Source of the DNA: Hydractinia symbiolongicarpus
Lineage: Eukaryota > Cnidaria > Hydrozoa > Anthoathecata > Hydractiniidae
Direction of reading: 5' to 3'
Length of the DNA: 60,000 nt
Assembly (NCBI RefSeq): GCF_029227915.1
Contig: NC_079878.1
Span: forward strand, 20,115,501-20,175,500
Shown: positions 36,301 through 49,299 of the stretch, piece after piece
Position numbering within the stretch: position 1 is the stretch's first letter
Layout of the letters: every line of letters begins with the position of its first letter
The notes under the pieces: generated by a model
Database searches by the model: none
The model's input: only the letters and a program-made list of their open reading frames with translations
What the model was told of the DNA's origin: nothing
Translations under genes and position numbers: made by a program

Positions 36301-37325
36301 TTTTCTTTTTACATCTTCTTGTTTTCCAATTGAATGTAATTGATCGATCATATTTCTTGCAGTTACTTAATATGTTGGGAAATACTTGAATTTTAAATTC
36401 TTGTATTCTAAAATAGGGAAAGCAAAAATGTAGAAAAAGTCTCGGTATATCCCACACCTTAGATATATTTAAAAAAGAATCCTAAAACTATATAAATCAT
36501 CGCTAAACCTTTTATTACTGTATATAGCCGCAATTATAATTTAATTTACAATAGAAATCACTTCGAACCAACATGCTAAGTGCTGCCAACTTCCTGCATT
36601 CAATTCATACATAAAAATTTTATTCTCCTATGTTTTTGCATTTAAGGCCTACTTAACTAAGTTTTTGATTAATAAGATTCAGAAGTTTGTTCCCCTGGCG
36701 GAAATTCTACTTTTCCAGGGTGATAATTAAGCCAAGTTCTTTTGTTTTAATTTAGTAAAACGGATCGAGAGACTAAGACATTTGGTGCCGCTCTCCTCCA
36801 GGGTCTCATTTAACTCGAGTATGTTGTGTTATTCTCCTTTCGATTTCAATTCGCTGCCGTTAATAAATGGTATTAAGATAATCCAAACGCTTTTGAATAG
36901 TACAAGAGGTAATTAAACTAATGGGGTAATTTCTTCTTCGATACAAGCTATGAGAATGTCGTTTTAACGTAAAGAAACAAGTATTTCAACTTGATTGTTT
37001 CTGAGAAACAGCTTTTTTGTCATTTTTAGGATTTGATTTATGTATGTTGATTCCTCCCTCAAAATTTCTGAACTCTGGCAAATGTTAAAATAATAAAACA
37101 CAGAGGGCGTCAGAAGTTATAAATTATTTCTGACAGGTCACAGCGCTTCCCAACCTTGACCTTAAACGTAAACGTTTTTTCATCAGATGGAATTCTGTAA
37201 CTATTATAAATCATTGAATATGGATATCACCAAGGTTAAAAAAAATAAGAAAGATATCATAATACTTCCACGAAGGGGTCCTGACCTGATAACCCTTTTT
37301 CACTTATTTGGAAAGTAAAAAGATG
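33341..37325 (+). repeat. C block upstream region, diverged relative of units A and B
   Basis: Aligns with 8999-13550 and 19634-24133 with many more differences than A and B show from each other. It holds a SINE copy (34530-34755) and the altered version of the anonymous frame (35123-35410 minus). No further gene is supported. Confidence 0.7.
34530..34755 (+). repeat. tRNA-derived SINE (C block copy)
   Basis: Diverged copy with GTAGTGGTAGCGCATTCAAC as the A-box region, a decayed B box, GCTACACGTATCACTGCCGG in the body and AAAATTTCCGTCACTTAGC near the tail. It sits at the position equivalent to 10020 and 20669. Confidence 0.6.
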
Positions 37326-37333
37326 TATAAAAG
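37326..37333 (+). promoter_or_regulatory. TATA box of gene C
   Basis: TATAAAAG lies 57 bases before the ATG of gene C. It is kept in A and B although the bases around it differ, which suggests function. Confidence 0.6.
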
Positions 37334-37389
37334 GGGTTGTTTCAAAATCTAAAAGGCACAATATATAACTTTTATCATCATTTTCGCTC

Positions 37390-40300
37390 ATGTATATCTG
37401 TGTGGCAGGTAAGTGGCTCAAATGCATATCTGACGGACAGCATTTTTTTTTAAACGAAATAGAATGTACATTTGTGTTAGATATATTTACTGAGTTTATT
37501 TGTTCATTTATTTACAGTTATCCTTTCGCAGCTGTGTTATGTTCTTGGTGATCCAAGCTGCACTCATACTATGTTTGACACTATCAAAAAAATTATATCT
37601 CCCATGGGAAGAATAAAATTTAACTCAGCAGCAAACAGTTTGGTAGGGTATTTTTTATTAGCTGAAATCATTAGGTTTGGTCAATTTGTTTGTTTTTCAA
37701 ATCGCACCCTATAACACTTTAATAATTAAAATTAATCCTTTGGCTAATGGAAGGCAATTCTCTTTTTTCAACTCAAATTGCTTAATATACAATAACATCG
37801 TGTCATATAATTACTTCAATTTCTGTGGTTAGGTACACAACAAACAAAATTTCTCTTCGCTTTTGTTGCCATTAATATCGTATTTAACATTAAGAAGGGC
37901 ATTAAACGAAGAAAAACTTTATTGTATCACTTTCACTATTTCTAGCATTATCCTATGTTGTGTAAGTTCAGAAAAATCAATTTTTATATTCAGTATAAAA
38001 GTCCCAAAGCAGTTGTGGAAAAAAACATTTTTCCTTACGTACGTATAATTTTTCGTTACGTACTATAAGTGCTTGGAAACCAACATTTCTTCTTAACTTA
38101 AAAATTCATGGCGGCATCTGAATTAAGTAATTCTACTGCATCCAATTTTTTATTTTAGACAAATCTAACGTTTTTGTCCTTTCACTCTAGTCGTTAAATG
38201 TTCTAATCAAACTTTTCGTTATGTTCTCCTGCCGCAACTTTACTCTCACTGCATTTGATCGGGTTATGTCTTTGTATAAAAAGCTACGTTGAATTTTTTC
38301 ATCTGAGTAACCTATGAATTTTCTTTTTTTACAGTTTGAATTATTTCTAATAAGTAGCTATTAGGCAAGTCCGTCTTAATGCTCGTCTAATCAGATATTT
38401 GGAAAAGTGATACAATATTATATATCGTAATATAAAAAATCTCAATTATTTTGTCATACAAAAGTACTTATCAGGATCTGCTAGTAATAAAAAAATAGGT
38501 GTGTGGTCAATTAACGATAATATATTTTTAATCTCATGTCTGTTTTAGGAGAACTATATAACCTCAACTTCGGGATCCGATGGCTTTAAATCTTGTTTTG
38601 ATACATTCTCCAATCTCACCTCTTATCGTAATTCAAGCCACGCTCATGTGCAGGTAATAGCCAATGCATTTATTTATTTATTTCACAATAGATAGACAAG
38701 ACTCCTAATTATTTTTTCTGTTCAAAATGGCAAGACTTTTTTATTTGACGCCCAAAGAAGCTAAAGCATAGAGGAAGGTTCTGATTGCGCTTTTTTAAAG
38801 TAGAAATGAAATAAAAATGTTGATTTTTTAAGAAAATACGAAGTTAAAAAATCTCCAAGAAGAAAATTACAATCAAATTTTTAATTAATGTACATTACCG
38901 AGACACAAAAATTTGGTACTAATTCTTGATTCTTATACTTTATTTTACACTTTTAAATAGTACGCTAAGCTAACCTTGACTTTATTAAAACTTGTTTTGT
39001 TGAACCTAAAAGGTTTTTATTAACGCCAACGGTTGAGTAAATTTTGGGGCAAAAATTAATTATTTAAAATGATTAGTTAGGGTGCTCAATCAAACACTTG
39101 CGCATGCAATGCAAAATACATTGTATCCACAATTTATTTCTTTTTCTAGGACACAACCCAAATCTCAGATGATTTAATTTTACTTTTTGCTTCAATAAAC
39201 GACTATGCAAAAAAGTTTAATAGCGATTACAACGCTATCACCGACGTAACCTTATTAAACCAAATAAGAACTGTCATGAAAGATGCTCTAAAGATACGAG
39301 GCACAATAAAAGAGCTGCAAAAAAAGGTAAAAAAACATATTTTAAAAAAAGGTAATATATGGATTGTCTGAATTTTTAATGGAAGAACGCGTACAAAAAT
39401 GTATGCAGAAGATTACAATGCAAAATATAAACTTTCTTATTTTTTCTGCAATCTTTTCTGCTAAATAAGGATGTCAGAAATTGAATAATTCTTCTACTTT
39501 TAAACTGGATCCTCTATAGGAGTAATGAGTATTCTATTTGACTGTATACAAACTTTAGGGACACCTCTAGTTGTCCCTAAAGTTTGTTCAACGTTCTATA
39601 TATTAAGGATAAACATATTTTTTTGCGTGAAACCTAAGAGGTGTAAAATATTTTTTGTCGATAATTGTTAGGATTTTGAATTACTTTTGTTTCTAAAAAA
39701 TGTTATGATGTTTAATCAAGATCCTAATCTTTTTGTAATTTTATACATTTTCTTTTAATTTACAGGTAACAAATGGTTTTAGACAATGCAAATTGATAAG
39801 CACGCAGTGGAATAAAAAAGGCATCCCTTATCCAAATGATTCCGATATAAAATCTAATTGTAGACAAAGAAATGATATTAAATTATTAAAGATGTTTTTG
39901 GCGTTAAAAAATATGAAAATATTATTTCAAATGTCCTCGCAAGTTTTTTCTCCAAATCTTTGTGATTATGAGAATGGCGTTGAAGCTTGGAAAAACATTA
40001 TTGATACAATGGAAGGGGTGGAAACGAAGATAGGCGAACTGGTGAGTAAAACAGCTTACCAGAGTTACATCTCTGTGTATTACTTGACAGTAATTCTATC
40101 CATATCACTGTTATTTTTCCACATCTTTATATTTTAATTTTGCTCATTTTCTTCTTTTTAGGAAGAAAAAATTCTTACGCATGCTGATGCCAAAGGAATT
40201 CCACCGCTGTGCTTTAGAGCCATGCCGCCATCATATTCAAAATTCAAAAAAGATGTTCTTCAAAAGCTCACGGTAAGTACCAATAAATACACCTTGTTTC

Positions 40301-40986
40301 CACAATTTATTTTGTTTAAAGAAAATACACTAATATTGCATGTTTGATCAAAAGTAAAATAAATCTTTTTAGGACAAACACATGTTTAATGAAAGATTAA
40401 AAATATTCAATAATATCATTGGAAGTTATGATTCCGTTCTGTTTCATGCTCTACAGAATTTTCGATACGCAGAAAAAGACCTGAGGGCTTTGACAACAGA
40501 GTTATTAAGTTTGCAACATAAAACAATTTCCGCAAAGCAGGTAATTTTAACATTTCGTGCGTTACCAAAACTCTTTACAAAATTGATTGGTGAGAACAAT
40601 CTAGTAATGCGATGTTTTATTAAATCCGATATAAAAGCCTTCTTAGCAAATGCAGATAGTCACAAAATAAAATTTACAACGATTTACAACTTAAAATCAT
40701 TTTCATTGTTTTTTAGAGGTTAGTCAAAACATGCAACCTATCTAATTCTACGCCAATACCCAATATTTTATTCGTTGTCAACGCCACGAATGTGAAATCA
40801 GTTATGGCTAGCATTCATCCAGGATGCGTCACCAAAGCTACGACTAGCCCTACTGTCATTTTAATGGCAAATGTAGCATTCCTCGGGGGTGTAATGTCAT
40901 CAACACGTTTTGAAATGCGTCGTGCAGTAACAGAACACCTCTTCGCCAACCTAAAACAAAACAATACATTTTTAAATCCTGTGTAA
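37390..40986 (+). CDS. Gene C: secreted helical protein of unrecognised family, eight exons, intact
   Basis: Exons are 37390-37408, 37518-37642, 38549-38653, 39150-39326, 39766-40041, 40162-40272, 40373-40540 and 40717-40986, all with AG/GT borders and no internal stop. They total 1,251 bases and encode 416 residues plus TAA. The first intron is phase 1, all others phase 0. The N-terminus MYICVAVILSQLCYVLG is a clear signal peptide, split by intron 1. Exon 3 has ITSTSGS and KSC; exon 4 a long amphipathic helix (LLFASINDYAKKF); exon 5 IKLLKMFLALKNM and LCDYENG; exon 7 MFNERLKIFNNI; exon 8 VNATN (N-glycosylation sequon) and PTVILMANVAFLGG. Cysteines are scattered without a familiar spacing. No known domain is recognised, so function is left open. 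Most closely related to broken copies A and B; gene D is a diverged paralogue. Confidence 0.85.
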
Positions 40987-41037
40987 CATAAATAAGCAAG
41001 CTTTTTTAATAGTGCATATTTGTAATATATTTCTTTA

Positions 41038-41039
41038 AT

Positions 41040-41086
<47 letters not shown>

Positions 41087-41088
41087 TT
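41038..41088. repeat. (TTTA)n microsatellite in the gene C 3' flank
   Basis: About a dozen TTTA units just past the gene C stop. Copies A and B have only a short TATTTATTTTTAAT at the same place, so the expansion is specific to C. Confidence 0.9.
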
Positions 41089-41102
41089 CCTTTATTGATT
41101 TG

Positions 41103-41108
41103 AATAAA
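41103..41108 (+). promoter_or_regulatory. Possible poly(A) signal for gene C
   Basis: AATAAA about 120 bases after the stop codon. The signal used by position in A and B (AATAAAGTTATGG) is AATGAAGTTATAG here, so this nearer one may serve instead. Confidence 0.35.
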
Positions 41109-41299
41109 ATCTTATTTTACTTTAACGAGAACATATCGGAGCCCATTTTCCTAAAATATGCTTTTGTTTTTTTAAATGACCTTTTATATTGACCTCATTC
41201 GCGTATATATTTATCACTTGACCCACTATGGAAGCGCATCAAATTATATTAATTTAATGAAGTTATAGTGAAAATTTAATTTTATTTATTTGACTAATA

Positions 41300-44214
41300 T
41301 TTATATATTGACGTTGTATTAGTTAGAATAGCCCTGTTAAAATTGGTAAAATCAAAGAAAAAATTATATAGAATCTATATAAAATAAAATAAAAATATAT
41401 CCATTCCTTTAAACAAAATAACTTTTTGAAACATGCTTTAACGTAAAATGCTTTCTTTGCGCCTACGCGGTATGACAAAAATTATGTTGGTATGGATATT
41501 TAAAAAATATAGTAAGTAAGATCTTCACATCGTCTTCTGTTATAATGTAACAGAGAGCCCTTGTAAACAGATAACCGACTTTTTTGCTGACAATAAAACG
41601 ATAAAAAGAATAAGGGTGTTACAATAGCGTAGTTTCCATTTGTAAGGCAACAGACTTTCTCATTTGTTTATGACGATGGAAATGGAAAGGTTAAAGGGTT
41701 AAAACAAAGTTTCTTATTTTTCGCCAAAAGTAAGAAGTTTGTTTCATTTGTAAGAACAAGCTAGTAATTTATCAATGATGCGTTGTTTTTTTTTTTTAAG
41801 AAAGTAAACTATTAAACACATGTCTTGAACTTTCAACATCATGTACGTTCAGAATAACTGCATAGTGCGGCTGGTTATTATTAACAATTACGTGGTATAA
41901 AATTGAGGTTAGATTGTTTTTATATAACTAAAGACATTTATATGCGGATAGTATAACTGGCGTCTAAACATATTTGGCATTTTATTATTTTATTTAAAGG
42001 CGTTTCGTTTGAAATAGCATTGCTATTTTAAATTTCATTTTTAAAGTTATTGTAGCTATACATTTTCTAAAAAGTCAACACTTAACTTTAGAAAGATAGC
42101 TAAATTTCTATTTTTCTATTTTCATGTTTTATGGCAATCGTTTAATAACATCCACTTACGTGACAGGTCCTTGTCTATTTCTCAGTTAAAATAATTTTAA
42201 ACATAAAGCGTGAGTACCAATTTGAGCGCTTAAAGTTGTTAGTTAAATTATGTCATTAACTATTGACTTCTGATAACTTTGACACTTGAACTTCCTCATA
42301 CAACAATTCATAAACAGTTAATTACAAATGACACACACCAAGATTTATGTACTTTCAGCTTTGTAATTACTTCTTCAAGCATGTTCTATTTATTGAAAAA
42401 ACATCTTCCTTAACGTCTCTATCTTTAAGGTAAAAAACGTTAAGAGATAAGGAAAAACATAGACACTTATTTATGTGTAACTATCAACTATTTTATACTA
42501 GGTTATGTTAAATAAGTTACTATAGTTTCACATTTCTTCGTAGTAAGTTGCAGAAATTCTTGTACTGTGTTTTTTTTTTTGTTATCCTGTATAACCATGA
42601 CACCGTCTTTTCGTCATAATGTATTAGAGACGGCAGTGTGAAATAACAGTTCTAAAAACTCAATATAACTCGTAAAAATTTTCACGAAATTCCTATGTTG
42701 CTGCGGCCTTAGTAAGAGCTTGAGACCACTATTTTTACCTTTATTTTGTCTACGAATTACTTTGTCAAGTATCTTATAGATATTAAAAAAAAATTCTTCC
42801 TGAACGTCTGAAAAGTGTAAAGAAGATAGGAAAAGACAATCACGTAGAACTAATAATTATTGTTTGTTTGGTTATGTTTATGCCATAGTTTTACATTTCA
42901 GTAAATGAGCTGCTAAATGTTTGCAATATATTTTTTAGCACTTTGCATTGCTAGACTCAGGCTGTTGGAGAGGCAGTGCTAAAGATCAGTTTTTAGACGT
43001 CCCAATTATGTAAATATTACCTATTACATTCAAAGCGATACATTTAAGTTCTATGAAATTCCTTTGCTATTGTGTTCATAATGAGAGCTTTAGACGTACA
43101 TTATTGATTTTATTTTCTCACAAAAAGTCACTGGGCATAGCTTTGATCAATCTATTTTCCTTGTTTTACGGGCTGATTTTGTGGACATTATTTAGATGTC
43201 TTGTGACAGACAATGTAACAAGCGAATAGTTTCTATTCACAAAAAAGGTTTAAAATTTATTTTAAATTATGAATATGATATATCTTATGGTGATTTATGT
43301 CTGTTGACTGGTGAGAAGACTATACATGATCAGAATATTATAACAGTATTGAAAGAAATTGTTTAAAACGATTCGTGGTTTTTGGATTTATGATAAACAT
43401 TTCGATGATAAGATTCCTTCCTCACTATGTGGTTAACATTACCTAGTTTAATGCTTTCATATGCATCATGAGAAAGCTTCGTTTGTTGTCACACAATGTG
43501 TCATCGCTTTTTATGTCAATGTTATCTCTGTGGACTATACATCAATGACTTAGGTTATTTTTAGTTTGATTTTCAATTATATGATTTATAATTTTTTTAG
43601 TGGATTCAATTAGGTAATAGCTATTTTATGCACCCATTTGACTATAAATCAATATATAAATAGATGTATGAATGAATGAATGAATAAATGTGATTTCTTA
43701 GCCTAGACTGAAATTTGTATGTTTGATCATGTTATAATCTTAAGGCGCGAAAATGGCAGCTTTACAATGTAAATAAATGCATTCTTTTAAGCAATTATTG
43801 AACTAAACTGAGTTCATGATTTTATCATGTCTGCGACTGCAATTGCATGGATTGTTCATATTTTATTATTTTTAATAAATTCATATTTTATTCATTAAGT
43901 TAAAAGGAGCAGGTAAAAAAATATAACAATTTTAGCTTCGTAAGTTAAAGAGTAAAGAACAATCAGTTAAACATTTTTTATCCCACCTAAAGGGACAGCC
44001 TGATGTTGACTTAGAGTTAATAAGGAATTAGGGTGGCATCAGATCCCTGTCACGTTTATGGAAAAGCTTGAGTGGGACTGAACATTTGCATTCATGTTGC
44101 AAAATGATTGGAAGCTGGGATCACGTATCTCACGCTATCTGCTAGAATTAATTATCTCGATAACTGAAAAGCCAGGGTCATGATCTCTTGCCTTATTTGG
44201 AATTCTTTTTCATT
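41300..44214. other. Intergenic; contains a degraded direct duplication of about 400 bases
   Basis: No gene is seen. 41900-42330 resembles 27960-28300. The segments 42350-42760 and 42765-43140 look like diverged direct copies: each has a TTATTGAAAAA/ATATTAAAAA run then CTTCCT-AACGTCT, then AACTGAG-like unique bases, GGCAGTG, CAGTT-T and TGAAATTCCT-TG. Confidence 0.45.
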
Positions 44215-47030
44215 TGTATTTAGACTAATTTTAAAGTGAATAAAGTTCAAATAAAATGAGACCGGACATTAAATGCATGTCCATATTTCTATCCTGCGCT
44301 TACTGTTTTCAACACAAGCCGTTGTCCTTTCTGATTCTCAGAATTCTCTTACTTTTATTGTAAAAACTCTGATAGGTTAATATTTTACGACCTTTTTTCA
44401 GCTTTAGTGTTAGCTTGACGACGTTTGATATGACATCACATTTTTTAGCTGATGGGAACAGATAGAAGAAATGCGTTTTGCATGCTTCAAATGTGTTTAA
44501 TAACATTTCCATGTCAGAACTTTTTTCAACATTGATCTTATTATAAATTTATTTGCACGGTTTATGATTGCAATATCGTACACTGAATAAACAATTTCAA
44601 ATTTTTTGACTGTAATCTACTAAGGTAACACATCTTAATTACAAGTTTTGTCACCATACGATATTACTTTTATGAGGGAGCTTGTCGAAGAATACATATA
44701 CATCAAGTAGAAACAAACAAGTTATAATAAAGAAAAAGCTTTTCGGTATGAAACCATCGTCAGTACATATAAAATGTTACTATTTTACAATTATTCACTC
44801 AGTATATACAAAATAAAAAGCATAATGCTGTTTGTTTTTACTTTTTTCAACCCATCAATTTTCATGGCGAATCTTACCAACACATATATATCACAATTCT
44901 TTAAACTAGCCGACGTACCCTGTTTTACGCGCTGGGTATAGTAGCTACTACAGGTGAAATTCAACTGGGCAAAACAGTTCCTTTTCGACAAGAGAGTTCC
45001 AACAAAAACTTTTTGTGTAATTGTGACCACATATTCAAGACCGAATATTCAAACAACCTTTTTTAGCTTGAGAATTCTGTGCTAAATAGATACCTATTTT
45101 TACAAATGATTTACAGGAAAGTTTACGAAAACTTATTTTGTGAATTAAGAAATTTCTTTCTTAAGAACCAATGCTAAACAAGGGCGGTAGGTAATTTCAC
45201 GTTTACCTTTTTTTTTAAAGAATGTAAGGTAACTTCGGTTTGATGCTTCAACTATCCACGAAATGTGCGTATTTTTCGACTCGCAAAGCGAAAGTAGCGC
45301 GACATTTCTAGCCTTTCATACGTAGAGGGCAAAATAGGAGCTTATAATAAACTTATGATTCATGTCTTTGTGTCAAAGTCACTTCTTGTCTTTACGGAAA
45401 ATCAAAATATTTTAACGTCATAGACTCATCCAGACCTTGATATATTACATTTTTTAACAATTGTTGCAGCATGTTTCAGTAGGATAGGTCGTAACCTGAA
45501 GTCGTCTGCTTTTAGGGGGTTCATAGTTCACGCACGACACAATACTTCTAACGAAGTTTATCAATTGCAGATATATAATAAATCATATTTGGTCATATGA
45601 CTAAATGTGGATGCTGTGGTAATGTTGTTAATACTTCTGTGATTGGACGAAACAGTACAGAATACGAAATGCTCAGACAACGTAGGGATTTCAGAAGAAA
45701 TACGCAGAACAAGTAGCGGAAGGCATTTTTAAAAATTATAATTATAACATGTTGTCCACATTGTTGCAATAAAGTGGGTATAATTTCGTATAAATTGACC
45801 TTTTGAGTGGTCTCCTTATTCACAATTTTATTCAGGATTTATTGATTCAAGAATACAATCTGTCTCAATACACGTTTCCCGAGACCATGAGTCATACTTT
45901 TTTTAAACTCGTAAAATACGAATACCATATTTGAATTCAGCATAGTTTGTTTAATTTATGTGTAAAAGTTTAACTGGATATGCCAACAGAAAGTGCTATT
46001 TTGAGGAGATATATATCACAGTTGAAGTCTTCTTAATGCTCAAGTTACCATGTCCCGCCTCGTTTTCAAAAGAGGTTGGACATGCCACAAATCTTTAAGT
46101 TAGAATAGCAGGTTGTTTACTTGCTGCATTGTTTCGAAATTTTTTTTGTTTATGACATTTTTGATAAGGAATTCAAATCTGTTGTCCGTTTTTCATAAAA
46201 CTCAACAGAAAAAGTTGCGGCACATTAAAAGAATAAGTCTCAGGAAAGGTGTATTAATCCGTGATACGTAGCTAGGTTTTTTTTACCCACAATTGAATTT
46301 GTGGCATGCTTTAGGATGTGTTTTAGTATAAATTGACAATCAAACGATGATAATTTTAAGAAAAAGTGTTCCACAAAATAAATTGCAAAGTGATTGCTTT
46401 AGCTGGACGGGATAACAACAGGCTGTTTCCTGATTTTTTTTACCGAAGTTACGATAAGGTTTTTTTGGAAAAGGGTACTACGCCTATAAAAATGCGCGAC
46501 ATAGTTTACCTGTACTAAACGCTCAGTCCAGTGTCAATATTAATTTTTTTAACATTTATGAGAATTTTTTTTTATTTTCAACTAAAATTGCTGGAAAGTT
46601 ATTTTTAGCAGAATATATAATAGAACTCAAACACTGTATCGCCGTGGCTCTTTACAGTATTTCCCACATACTGTATACAATTGCTACAGTATTCCACCTG
46701 GATGTGCTGTGCGGTTTACCAGGACTTAGCGCCTAACTTGATGTTTAACGCTCGAGTGCTTGTGGCTTAACCCGTACGTAAAGTATACTACATTTGGAAA
46801 TTATTGTATTAACTCAACACAAATTGCGTAATACGAAATGACCTCACTGAGACATTTAAGAAATATAAAATGCGCACCGCCACAATTATTTACAATGTCA
46901 TTCTAGGAAAATTGTTGGTATTTTTAATCTGTTAATTAGATAATTGCTTGTGAATTGGAATGGCATGACCCGTCCATGTGGTGCTTAAATCTTCGATTTC
47001 CTGCCACATAAACGTCATTACTCTAAAAAC
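44215..47030. repeat. Second copy of the 2855-5010 flank
   Basis: Non-coding sequence aligning with 2855-5010, ending at CCTGCCACATAAACGTCAT. In the first copy gene D follows; here the array sequence stops and unrelated DNA begins, so this looks like the edge of the amplified block. Confidence 0.65.
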
Positions 47031-47496
47031 GGTGCAAAGTTTAATAAATTTCAAAGAGTCTACAAATTGGCTGTCCCTTTTTTTAATTTATAGCACAATA
47101 AATTTTGTTACATTGCACCAAGGTTGGATGGTAGCAATGCGCATCATAGGAAACTGAAAGCATTCCTTTTGAAATTGCTTGAATCAAATGTCTGTTCTAA
47201 AACTTATACAATATTGAAGATAAATGTTTGCTTTACCGCTTTTTATATAATTCTTTATGAATTAGATTTCGGACAGGGTCGAGAAAGCTTGAGGTTAAAG
47301 TGCCACACTTGTGATTTTAATAGGTGTATGAGGAAGAAACACCAAATACAATTCTTATCAGAGAGCTTTACTATAATATTTAATCCTGGACAAAATATAA
47401 TGATGGCTTATTTCGAATTTCTTCGACGAAATTGATTATATTGGTTGCTTCCATATTAGAATCGCGCATTTTGAACTTGTCAAATGTTCACAGCAG

Positions 47497-47655
47497 ACTT
47501 AAGACACTGAGGACTTAGGGCAATTAGGACCACGATACTTAGGACCAGGCACACTTAGGTATAGGACACTTAGACTAAGGATGTTTAAGACTTAGGACAA
47601 TTAGGATACTTAGGAAATTAGGTTTTAAGGTAATTCGGACTTAGGACGCTTGGAA
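47497..47655 (+). repeat. Degenerate ACTTAGGAC minisatellite
   Basis: The motif ACTTAGGAC or ATTAGGAC recurs about every 9-15 bases, with variable linkers, for some 160 bases. Both strands lack any convincing coding frame. Confidence 0.8.
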
Positions 47656-48858
47656 CAACGCTATTTGATTAAATCCATACTCTTGAACGATGAAATACTA
47701 TTTTTCTGAATTATGCAACCTTCGTGGGCAACGACATGTATTATTTCGCTGTACAGGCGTGCTAGAAAATGTCACTAGCAGATTTCAGGATCTCTACATA
47801 GCCTATGTGTGCGTCGGTTATAAAGAATTGACCATTTGACCATTTTGACCGTGCTTAAAAATTTACTAAAGCACTGCCTTTGTTTCATTAAGTTTCTTTA
47901 CGATTGTTCCTTACATATAGCATTAAAAGGCTGATCAAGAACTATATAAGATACAGTAGGGGTAACACATCAGGTCTATCTGTGCGAGGAGATCTCTGCA
48001 GAGAGGTGTAATACTTTTAACTCGATAGGTTGTTTACTACTAGACTCATGATTTTAATGCTTGCAGCTAACATTTATTGTTTTTATTCCATGATCTCTTC
48101 TCTAAGTTCTCCATTTTATGAAGCTGTTCTTTCCCAAGACTCTGAATTATTACTGCTAACTTTAGATACAAACTCAACACTGTCCTAGAAGACAAGTATT
48201 AAGAATAAGCTGTTAACGTTTGATAGAAATAGGAATTCAAAATAACCAAAAAACACTTTTACCCAGAACGAAAATGTGAAAGTGTTAAACACTCAGAAAG
48301 AAAATCAAATATAGGCAAGTTGAGTAACACATATAAGTTCACAACATTTTTCATTTTTTTGTGTTTTCAATAAAGCTATATAGCTGGTTACATAAATTTG
48401 TATTTTGATTTATTTAGGCATGTAAAGACTGTTTTTGCAATGTTGTCTTGCCTTCCTTATGAGAAAAAGCTGTTATTTTACTTCATTTACCTTACATGTT
48501 TTGACAATTGTGATTTCAACGAAACTGTTAATACTGAAAATAGTGACAAAAAGTCCAAACAATTTTATCTTTATTGTCCATGTAGTATAATAATATTTCT
48601 CTTAATGTGTGTGTTTTTTGATCAAATGGCCTGAAAGATTTTATTTTAGCTATATATCTGGAGCTCGATATTTAGGCATCTTCAGAGACGGGACCAAGAT
48701 TTTTTGGAAGGAAACCTAATATATTGCATAAATTATAACCAATACGTATTATTATATATCTGTCAACTCTTTTTTATATGCAATAAATCTAAACGTTCCG
48801 TGCAACCGTGCAATAACTGACGTGATATTCCACGCTTGTTTTGGTATTTTCAATTTAC

Positions 48859-48896
48859 AATGCAATGACTTCCGTAAAATGCAATGACTTCCGTAA
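48859..48896 (+). repeat. Two perfect 19-base tandem copies
   Basis: AATGCAATGACTTCCGTAA occurs twice, back to back, with no mismatch. Confidence 0.95.
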
Positions 48897-49037
48897 ACAA
48901 AAACAAAATCGAGATATCGTTACTCCCTTTCATGGGCCTTCTATTTGGCAAAAATGCAATAGAAAAATAAAAAATGTCTGAAAAAAACCCAGATGTTAGG
49001 TATATAATAAAGCATATATTGCATGCCCGTTTGTCGA

Positions 49038-49126
49038 ATATCAGATTTATCCACTTGTTGAGGCAATATTCCACGAGGCGCAGCGGAGTGGAATATTGCT
49101 CACCTCCAGTGGATAAATCTTGATAT
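49038..49126. mobile_element. Fold-back (MITE-like) hairpin
   Basis: Arms of about 37-39 bases (ATATCAGATTTATCCACT...GCAATATTCCAC and its near-complement GTGGAATATTGC...AGTGGATAAATCTTGATAT) surround a 13-base GC-rich loop GAGGCGCAGCGGA. The shape is that of a short hairpin MITE. Target duplication is not clear. Confidence 0.7.
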
Positions 49127-49299
49127 ATCTATTTGAGCTCATAGACTCCCGCTTATTTAAACCTGCACTTTTTCACAATTTCCGATTATTCAAAACGATT
49201 TTCATTCCCCATAGGTTTTCTAACACAATTTCAGCTAAATCTCTCTAACTCATTGATTTGTGACGATTTTTTAACTCCCTCGGAACAAATATAAGTAAG

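Larger units (their letters stand above)
47031..49299. other. Intergenic with small repeats
   Basis: No gene is supported. The open frames at 47124-47435 and 48398-48634 have no recognisable motif or splice partner. Contains the ACTTAGGAC repeat (47497-47655), a 19-base direct tandem repeat (48859-48896) and a hairpin (49038-49126). Confidence 0.45.

Noticed and set aside
41038-41088. CRISPR-like or regulatory array
   Set aside because: Simple (TTTA)n microsatellite without spacers, in animal-type DNA.
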